The notes beneath the pieces were generated by a model. The model was not told where the DNA came from. It saw only the letters and a list, made by a program, of their open reading frames with translations, and ran no database searches. Made by a program: the position numbers and the translations under genes. A DNA stretch of 6,947 nucleotides from the NCBI GenBank assembly GCA_946482585.1, contig CAMLSI010000285.1, forward strand, positions 1 to 6,947, in the 5' to 3' direction. Numbering within the stretch: position 1 is the stretch's first letter; every line of letters begins with the position of its first letter. This DNA is from an uncultured Lysobacteraceae bacterium (GTDB lineage Bacteria > Pseudomonadota > Gammaproteobacteria > Xanthomonadales > Rhodanobacteraceae). This document shows, one piece after another, positions 1 through 4,396 of this stretch.

Positions 1-980
1 GCATCGGGGGCGTCGCCGAGATGGAAATGCAGCTGCGGATCCGATGCACTGCCGCTGAAGCCGACCTGGGCAATCGCGTCGCCCTTGCGCACGCGCTGGC
101 CGACGCGCACGCGCACGCTGCCGGGACGCAGATGGCCGTAGTAGGCGAAACGGCCGCCGCCGATATCCAGCGCAACGACGTTGCCGCTGCCGGTCGCCAG
201 ATCGTGCTTCGCCCGTTCAGTCAGTAGTTGCCGTTCGGGCAGATCGTTGCGCACCTTGACTACCGTGCCGTCGGCGACCGCGAGTACGTCTTCGCCGTAG
301 CTGTAGGTGTCGGCCGCGCGATGGCCGTCGCCCTGCTGCTTGCGGCCATTCGTGTCCAGCCGGACCCAGTCCGCCGCATGCCGCCCGGGCGTACGCGCCT
401 TGCCGTCGACGGCGAAGACGACACGCCGGTGACCGCGCTCCCAGCCCGCGTCATAGACCGCGGCCCAGGGGCCGCCGCGCAAGGGCGGTCCCAGCACCGT
501 CACCGGCCGCGTCCGGATCGCGACGTCTCCGCCTTCGACCGCGTGCGCCGCCGGCGCCGCGGTGGCATCGCGATATTCGACGCGATGACGCAGCTGCTTC
601 GGCAACCGCTGTTGCGCCGCGAGTGTCAGCTCGACGAAGACAATACCGCGGCGGCCCGGCGCGATGCCGCCCGTGTCGGTGACGGGGCGCTGCAGACCCG
701 AGCGGTCCAGATGCTGCGCCAGCTGTGCCGCTTCGTAGCGCAGCAACACCTCGCCGCGGTCGGCGTCGATCACGGCGATGGCGGTGGGCTCCAGTGCGTC
801 GGCGGCGTAGTTGTTCAAGTGCAGTTCGTAGACCAGCGTCCGGTGTCCGTCCACCGCATAGGCAGCCGGTGCGACCGGCACACGCAGATCGAACGACTCG
901 CGCGGCGGTTCGGTGGCCGTGGCCACCAGGCAAACCGCACCCCACAGTCCCGCCGCCGCTACCGCAAGCAATCGATGCAT
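1..980 (-). CDS. Secreted M23-family (peptidoglycan endopeptidase fold) protein, C-terminus cut by window edge
   Basis: At least 326 residues are visible, and the reading frame is still open at base 1. The ATG at 980 opens a typical Sec signal peptide (MHRLLAVAAAGLWGAVCLVA, cleavage probably near TATA|TE around residue 25), which fixes the start; the upstream Shine-Dalgarno is weak. Residues ~26-160 form a domain of uncertain family, probably beta-rich. The segment RGGPWAAVYD...GHRRVVFAVDG...PGRHAADW, the block YGEDVLAVADGTVVKV and the Y-GHL-PGSVRVRVGQRVRKGD stretch are characteristic of M23/LytM (duplicated hybrid motif) proteins, zinc peptidases that cut peptidoglycan cross-bridges in the envelope. 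Ligand candidates are D204 (in RHAADW, residues 200-205), H283 (YGHL) and H318 (QLHFHL). H220/D224 is an alternative HxxxD. The first His of the usual HLHF motif is Gln (Q316), and Arg seems to replace the first His of HxxxD, so activity is uncertain. It diverges from the neighbouring plus-strand gene pair. The fold is fairly sure, catalysis is not. Confidence 0.85.
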   Translation of the reverse strand, partial: MHRLLAVAAAGLWGAVCLVATATEPPRESFDLRVPVAPAAYAVDGHRTLVYELHLNNYAADALEPTAIAVIDADRGEVLLRYEAAQLAQHLDRSGLQRPVTDTGGIAPGRRGIVFVELTLAAQQRLPKQLRHRVEYRDATAAPAAHAVEGGDVAIRTRPVTVLGPPLRGGPWAAVYDAGWERGHRRVVFAVDGKARTPGRHAADWVRLDTNGRKQQGDGHRAADTYSYGEDVLAVADGTVVKVRNDLPERQLLTERAKHDLATGSGNVVALDIGGGRFAYYGHLRPGSVRVRVGQRVRKGDAIAQVGFSGSASDPQLHFHLGDAPD

Positions 981-1179
981 CGCACGACCCGATGATGGCC
1001 CAGTGTCGCGCGATGGTAACGGCGATCGATGGCACAGCGACGGGGCTTCCGATCTCGCCGGCCGATCAGGCGGCTGCCGGCGATGTCGGGAAGGCGTGCG
1101 GTGTCCGGCCAGCCGTGTCCGCAGGCGGACCTGTCTTCGTTCGACTGGCCCCTTGCCGCCATTCTTTCCGTTCTCTTTC

Positions 1180-1188
1180 GGGGGGGGG
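1180..1188. repeat. Homopolymeric G9 tract
   Basis: Nine consecutive G follow a T/C-rich run (attctttccgttctctttc, 1161-1179), about 103 bases upstream of the ATG at 1292. Tracts of this length are prone to slipped-strand length changes, and in other bacteria such tracts between promoter elements or in coding starts give phase variation. It lies outside any gene I believe in, so an effect would have to act through transcription or the leader RNA. It is also a typical place for a sequencing length error. Confidence 0.6.
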
Positions 1189-1277
1189 CAGGCTCGCGCG
1201 TGCCGTCACCGTGGAGGCCGCGCGATGTTCGTCGTTCCGCGCCCGCGCGTTTGCGTCGGTGCGTCGCCATCGAAATC

Positions 1278-1283
1278 GGGAGA
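1278..1283 (+). promoter_or_regulatory. Ribosome binding site for the 106-aa secreted protein
   Basis: GGGAGA lies 8 bases before the ATG at 1292 and decides that start. The nearer ATG at 1285 is in another frame and too close to this site. Confidence 0.65.
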
Positions 1284-1291
1284 CATGATCC

Positions 1292-1612
1292 ATGCGCATC
1301 GCATCGTCGAGGAGTCCATCGTGGCGCGCGCGCCGGCGCGCGGGAGCGTCGCGGTTCGGGCTGGTTCTGCTGGCCGGCGCCGTGCTCGCGGGGCCGACCG
1401 TGGCGCAGCAGATCGGCAGTCATGTCATCGCGGCCGGCGGCGGTACGAGCCACTCGGCCGGCGGCTGCCGGATGCTGGAGAGCACCCTGGGACAGCCCGT
1501 CGTCGGCACGACCAGCGGCGGCGGATTCACGGTGCAGGCGGGTTACTGGGCGGGACCCGGCCGGCAGCGCCGCGACAGCGTCTTCTCCGCCGGCTTCGAG
1601 GAGTGCATGTGA
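1292..1612 (+). CDS. Small secreted protein with GQP...SGGG...GYW module and C-terminal VFxxGFE tag
   Basis: The product is 106 residues. An Arg-rich n-region (residues 1-21) is followed by a hydrophobic core, FGLVLLAGAVLAGPTVA, with a clear signal peptidase site TVA|QQ at 38/39, so it should be exported. The mature part, SHVIAAGGGTSHSAGGCRML (43-62) then STLGQPVVGTTSGGGFTVQAGYW (64-86), matches a module I know as recurrent in secreted proteins of Xanthomonadales, Planctomycetes and others (typically IGQPDAG-x-SGGGYTLTGGFW). Its function is not established. The linker GPGRQRRDS leads to VFSAGFEECM (97-106). The VFxxGFE tag is shared with the end of the FG-GAP protein encoded at 2694-4178. Its stop codon overlaps the next start by one base (TGATG, 1610-1614), and its GAG GAG codons double as the next gene's ribosome binding site, so the two are almost certainly co-translated. 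Export is likely; the biochemical role is unknown. Confidence 0.8.
   Translation: MRIASSRSPSWRARRRAGASRFGLVLLAGAVLAGPTVAQQIGSHVIAAGGGTSHSAGGCRMLESTLGQPVVGTTSGGGFTVQAGYWAGPGRQRRDSVFSAGFEECM
1598..1603 (+). promoter_or_regulatory. Ribosome binding site inside the upstream gene's C-terminal codons
   Basis: GAGGAG is read as Glu-Glu in the GFEECM end of the upstream protein and sits 8 bases before the ATG at 1612. With the 1-nt stop/start overlap it points to translational coupling and supports 1612 as the start, rather than the much longer open frame reaching back to 913. Confidence 0.75.
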
Positions 1613-2529
1613 TGAATACTCATTCCTGCGGCCCGGTCGCGCTGCGTCGCATCGCGCTGGCGGTTTGCCTGGCCTGGACCGGTGCGGCCGCCGCGCAAAC
1701 GATTCCACAATTGCCGAATTTCACGTATCAGGGGCGCCTGCAGCAGAGCGGCGCGCCGGCCAACGGCAATTTCGATCTGGCGTTCGCGTTGTACGACCAG
1801 CCGACCGGCGGCAGTCAGGTCGGCGCAACGATCACCGAGACCGATTTTCCCGTCGTCGACGGCATTTTCTCGCTGTCGCTGGGATTTCCGGGGGCGTTCA
1901 CCGGCACCCAGCTGTATCTGCAGGTCAGCGTGGAAGGCACGCCGTTGCTGCCGCGCCAGGCGGTCGCCACGACGCCGGTCTCGCAGTTCAGCCTGAGCGG
2001 CAGCATCGGAGGCCCGGCCGGCGGCGCGTTGACGGGCACTTATCCGGATCCGGACTTGGCGGCGGGTGCCGTCGGCAACACCAATATCGCGGCCGGCGCC
2101 GTGACCAATTCCAAGCTCGCGGCGGATTCGGTCACCGCTTCCAAAATTCTTGCGTCGTCCGTCGGCACCAGCGAGCTGGCGTCCGACGCGGTCACGGCCG
2201 ACAAGATCGCCAGCGGCGCCGTGGGCACCGCGGCCATCGCCAATGACAGCATCACGCGCGGAAAGATCGCGGGCGGCTACAGCAATGGCGCCATCGCCGT
2301 CACAGTGGGAGCGAACGACTGCAACGACTACAACGTCAGCATCCCGGGCGCTCAGGTGAACGACCTGGTGCTGTTCAACCTGCAGACCAGCGCCTCGCTG
2401 CCCGCGAACATGATGGTGCAGCCGTTGAAAGTGGTCAGCGCCGGTACTGTCCTGCTGCGCGTGTGCAATTTCGGCAATACGTCGCAGGGCACCGGCGACA
2501 TCGGCATCTATGTGCTGACCGTTCGTTAG
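1612..2529 (+). CDS. Secreted YQGRL-type protein with exact ten-residue repeats
   Basis: The product is 305 residues. Its signal peptide has the core IALAVCLAWTGAAAA with likely cleavage A28|Q29. Residues 37-125 form a domain opening with FTYQGRL, then APANGNFDLAFALYD, GGSQVG, VVDGIFSLSLGF and PRQAVATTPVSQ. This arrangement is common at the start of large secreted or tail-fibre-like proteins in many phyla. GGPAGGALTGTYPDPDLA (133-150) is the usual hinge before a repeat region. Residues 149-222 are built on an exact ten-residue period (Ile/Leu at 149, 159, 169 ... 219; consensus xIAxGAVTxxK), suggesting an elongated beta-structured stalk. The C-terminal ~80 residues contain two Cys (C237, C285) that could form a disulfide, and end in GIYVLTVR without the GFE tag. 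It is translationally coupled to the small secreted protein upstream. The fibre-like surface role is inferred from the architecture; no enzymatic motif is visible. Confidence 0.85.
   Translation: MNTHSCGPVALRRIALAVCLAWTGAAAAQTIPQLPNFTYQGRLQQSGAPANGNFDLAFALYDQPTGGSQVGATITETDFPVVDGIFSLSLGFPGAFTGTQLYLQVSVEGTPLLPRQAVATTPVSQFSLSGSIGGPAGGALTGTYPDPDLAAGAVGNTNIAAGAVTNSKLAADSVTASKILASSVGTSELASDAVTADKIASGAVGTAAIANDSITRGKIAGGYSNGAIAVTVGANDCNDYNVSIPGAQVNDLVLFNLQTSASLPANMMVQPLKVVSAGTVLLRVCNFGNTSQGTGDIGIYVLTVR
2056..2268 (+). repeat. In-gene 30-bp period encoding decapeptide repeats
   Basis: Seven units of exactly ten codons follow the hinge of the YQGRL-type protein, ending at an eighth Ile (I219). Each unit has a hydrophobic Ile/Leu at position 1, a small residue at 2, then Gly/Asp/Ser-Ala/Ser-Val/Ile-Thr/Gly, and often Lys just before the next Ile/Leu. 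The DNA has diverged between units, so the period is kept at protein level rather than by recent duplication. Confidence 0.8.
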
Positions 2530-2534
2530 CCGGT

Positions 2535-2685
2535 GCGAGCGCACGCGACCGGGAATGCGCGCCGCTCGGACGTTGCGTGTGGTCGCCATCGGCGGGCCGC
2601 ACGATCGCGCGGGGCGGGCCGCTTCACCGCCTCGATCGTGCGCTCGCTCGCGCGAGCACACGCTACCGCGAGCGCACGCGACCGG
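2535..2685. repeat. 18-bp direct repeat bracketing structured repeat copy 1
   Basis: GCGAGCGCACGCGACCGG occurs perfectly at 2535-2552 and again at 2668-2685. The second occurrence includes the right arm of stem A of the structured element. The first may be a remnant of another, degraded copy, or a duplication made when the element arrived. Its first 10 bases could also pair with the left arm of stem A at 2638-2647, which adds a third pairing option. Confidence 0.7.
2581..2678 (+). repeat. Structured intergenic repeat, copy 1
   Basis: This 98-bp element is about 90% identical (10 mismatches counted by eye, no gaps) to the reverse complement of 4282-4379. Stem B pairs cgcacgatcg (2598-2607) with cgatcgtgcg (2633-2642) across a 25-nt loop. 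Stem A pairs 2637-2647 with 2668-2678 (11 bp) across a 20-nt loop. The two stems share bases 2637-2642, so they cannot form together. A third, imperfect stem C lies at 2581-2597. The element sits between the convergent ends of the decapeptide-repeat gene (stop at 2529) and the FG-GAP gene (stop at 2694). No T-run follows the hairpins, so it is not a classical rho-independent terminator. It resembles REP/BIME-type repeats in size and location, but I do not recognise a named family. Confidence 0.8.
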
Positions 2686-2693
2686 CATCGTCG

Positions 2694-4178
2694 CTACGGT
2701 TGAAATCCGTCGCGGAAAATCAACTCGCTGCCGTACAGCACTTCGACGGCGCCGTCATCCGCGGTTGCGCCATCGTCGTAGTACGGCACGCCGATCGCGA
2801 GATCCACGGCGCCGTCGTCGTTGTAGTCGCCGGTCGTCAGCGAACTGCCGTAGCGGTCTTCGATCGCCGGCGCGCCGATGCGGCGTGCGGCGGTGCGCGT
2901 CCAGCGCTCGGCGCCGCTCGTCGTCAGCCCGCTACCGCCGGAATGCAGGATCGTCACCGAGCCGGATTCGTCGAGCCCGTTCGCCGCTTCGCCGGGCGCG
3001 CCGACGACGAGACTCACGCGGCCGAAGACGAGGCCCGACGTGGGCCGGCGCAGGCGGCCCGCTGCGAGCTTCGAGCCGAAGCGCGAATTCGCCGATGCGC
3101 CGGGCACGTCCGCCGGCGTGAAGCGCTGGTTGCCCGCGGTTTCCAGGCCCGACGCGCCCGCGTAGACGACGTGCACCGCATCGACGTACGTGCCGATCGC
3201 CAGATCCGATGTCAGGCCGCTGTCGAAGCCCGCGGCCTGCAGGGCGAGACCGAATTGCGTTCCGCCCGCGCAGGTGCCGAGCATCGCGCCGACGCCGGGC
3301 CGGAAAATGCGCGAGCGCGTGTTCACGATGCCGCTCGCGCTGCCGTACATGACGACGACCGCGCCGCTCTTCGTCGTGCCGTCGGTGCAGCGCGCCCCCG
3401 TTGCGCCGATCGCGAGATCGTCGTAGCCGTCGGCATCGAAGTCGCCGCTCGCGAGCGAATAGCCGAAGCGGTCGCCTTCGAGCGGATCGAACGTGAGGCC
3501 GTCGCTGTTGCGCGTGACCAGCGTGCCGCGCGCCGACGTGATGCCGGCGGCCGTGCCGTACTCGATCATCACGGCGCCGGCCTCGTCGACCGTGCCGACC
3601 GCTTCGCCGAGCGCGCCGATCGCGAGATCGTCATACCCGTCGTTGTCGAAATCGCCGGCGGCGAGCGCGTTGCCGAAGCCATCGCCGGCCTCGTGCACGC
3701 CGGGATAGCCGTTGTTGCCCTGCTGGATCGTCGTGACCACGTCCCAGACGCCGGCATTGTCGCGCCGCGCGACATAGGCGCGGCCACCGGACGGCACCGA
3801 CACGCTGTACGACGGATTGCCGAACGCGATCTCGTCGCGGCCGTCGCCGTCGAAATCGCCGCTGACGAGCGTGTTGCCGCGAAAGCCGACGCCGGGCTCG
3901 AACGTGCTGGCGAGGAACTTGATCGGAGTGCCGGTCGTACCGACGTCCCAGGCGACGCCGCGCAGGATGCGCAACGCGGCGCCGCCGTTCGGTGCGACGA
4001 TCAGATCGTCGGTGCCGTCGCCGTCGACATCGCCCGTGGTCGAGCCGTAGCCGAACTGACTGGCGCCGGCGATGGAATTCTTCAGCACCGTATTGCCGAT
4101 GGTGCCCAGCGCGTAGTCGGCCAGCGCGGCACCGACGGGCAACAGCGATACGACGACGCAAGCGGCAAGACGCGACAT
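2694..4178 (-). CDS. Secreted FG-GAP (integrin-alpha-like) seven-bladed beta-propeller with C-terminal IFxDGFQ tag
   Basis: The product is 494 residues. The start at 4178 is preferred over an in-frame start at 4253 because it has an AGGAG site 8 bases upstream and opens a signal peptide (MSRLAACVVVSLLPVGAALA|DY). Seven FG-GAP units follow. Calcium-binding DxDxDGxxD-type loops are clear at residues 50-58 (DVDGDGTDD), 108-115 (DFDGDGRDE), 176-184 (DFDNDGYDD) and 246-254 (DFDADGYDD), with a slightly altered one at 451-460 (DYNDDGAVDL). Units near 317-326 (GFDSGLTSDL) and 373-393 have lost the Asp ladder. Each is followed by the usual hydrophobic strand (DLAIG, LVVGAP). Seven blades is the integrin number. 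Such proteins usually bind ligands or partners outside the cell; no catalytic domain is visible. C264 and C303 may form a disulfide. The end, SELIFRDGFQP, carries the same tag type as the small protein encoded at 1292-1612. The gene is bracketed by inverted copies of the ~98-bp structured repeat and appears to be monocistronic. Confidence 0.92.
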   Translation of the reverse strand: MSRLAACVVVSLLPVGAALADYALGTIGNTVLKNSIAGASQFGYGSTTGDVDGDGTDDLIVAPNGGAALRILRGVAWDVGTTGTPIKFLASTFEPGVGFRGNTLVSGDFDGDGRDEIAFGNPSYSVSVPSGGRAYVARRDNAGVWDVVTTIQQGNNGYPGVHEAGDGFGNALAAGDFDNDGYDDLAIGALGEAVGTVDEAGAVMIEYGTAAGITSARGTLVTRNSDGLTFDPLEGDRFGYSLASGDFDADGYDDLAIGATGARCTDGTTKSGAVVVMYGSASGIVNTRSRIFRPGVGAMLGTCAGGTQFGLALQAAGFDSGLTSDLAIGTYVDAVHVVYAGASGLETAGNQRFTPADVPGASANSRFGSKLAAGRLRRPTSGLVFGRVSLVVGAPGEAANGLDESGSVTILHSGGSGLTTSGAERWTRTAARRIGAPAIEDRYGSSLTTGDYNDDGAVDLAIGVPYYDDGATADDGAVEVLYGSELIFRDGFQP

Positions 4179-4186
4179 GACGAGCA

Positions 4187-4191
4187 CTCCT
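4187..4191 (-). promoter_or_regulatory. Ribosome binding site of the FG-GAP gene
   Basis: AGGAG on the minus strand, with 8-base spacing to the ATG at 4178. It selects the internal start that begins directly with the signal peptide and excludes the 25-residue extension from 4253. No convincing promoter was found between here and the structured repeat. Confidence 0.75.
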
Positions 4192-4281
4192 GGCGGATCG
4201 GGTTGTCCGACTACACGCGGGAATGGGCGGAGGCGGGCCAGGGTCGGCCTCATCGGTTCCGTCGGGACGCTACGTCAGAGC

Positions 4282-4379
4282 CGTGCGCTCGCGGTTGCGT
4301 ATGCCCGCGGCAGCGAGCGCACGATCGAGGCGGTGAAGCAGCCCGCTCTGCGCGATCGTGCGGGTCGCCGATGGCGACC
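4282..4379 (-). repeat. Structured intergenic repeat, copy 2 (inverted)
   Basis: This is the inverted partner of 2581-2678; base n here aligns with base 6960-n of copy 1. On the plus strand, stem A pairs 4282-4292 with 4313-4323 (20-nt loop) and stem B pairs 4318-4327 with 4353-4362 (25-nt loop), again sharing 4318-4323. Stem C is intact here: ggtcgcc (4363-4369), loop gat, ggcgacc (4373-4379). All stem A and stem B arms and both loop lengths are the same as in copy 1, while seven of the ten mismatches fall in loops and three in or beside stem C. It begins 17 bases past the stop of the DUF4132 gene and lies upstream of the FG-GAP start, so it could act as a 3' end or boundary element for the former. 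No T-run is present. Confidence 0.8.
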
Positions 4380-4396
4380 GCCCGCTATCCGCGGCC

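Larger units (their letters stand above)
981..1291. other. Intergenic region between divergent genes, no gene seen
   Basis: This 311-bp gap separates the start of the M23-like gene (minus) from the start of the plus-strand pair, so promoters for both should lie here. I could not find a convincing -35/-10 pair. Three things stand out: an imperfect stem pairing 1071-1080 with 1105-1115 (one bulged base), a short palindrome gtccgc-ag-gcggac at 1117-1130, and a pyrimidine-rich stretch at 1161-1179 running into nine G. Open frames crossing the gap have no start signal or family resemblance and look like GC-driven shadows. Confidence 0.6.

Noticed and set aside
913..1611. N-terminal extension of the YQGRL-type protein back to an ATG at 913
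   Set aside because: The extension is low-complexity Arg-rich sequence crossing the divergent gene and the small secreted gene. The ATG at 1612 has GAGGAG at ideal spacing and begins a signal peptide.
2530..2693. The hairpins of repeat copy 1 as a rho-independent bidirectional terminator
   Set aside because: Strong stems lie between convergent genes, but there is no T-run on either strand after them and the same structure sits elsewhere in inverted orientation. A rho-dependent or 3'-end-stabilising role is possible but unproven.
3020..3080. Frameshift explaining the broken sixth FG-GAP loop
   Set aside because: Reading the other frames here gives no DxDxDG pattern, and the original frame resumes with a normal LVVGAPG strand. 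It is a diverged loop rather than a sequencing or frameshift error.
2691..4178. Recurring DNA blocks such as gcgccgatcgcgagatcgtc at 3405 and 3615 as an independent repeat family
   Set aside because: They encode the DDLAIGA strand of consecutive FG-GAP units and follow from the protein repeat.
4179..4253. Longer start for the FG-GAP protein at 4253
   Set aside because: It would bury the signal peptide behind 25 Pro/Arg-rich residues, while the ATG at 4178 has AGGAG 8 bases upstream.
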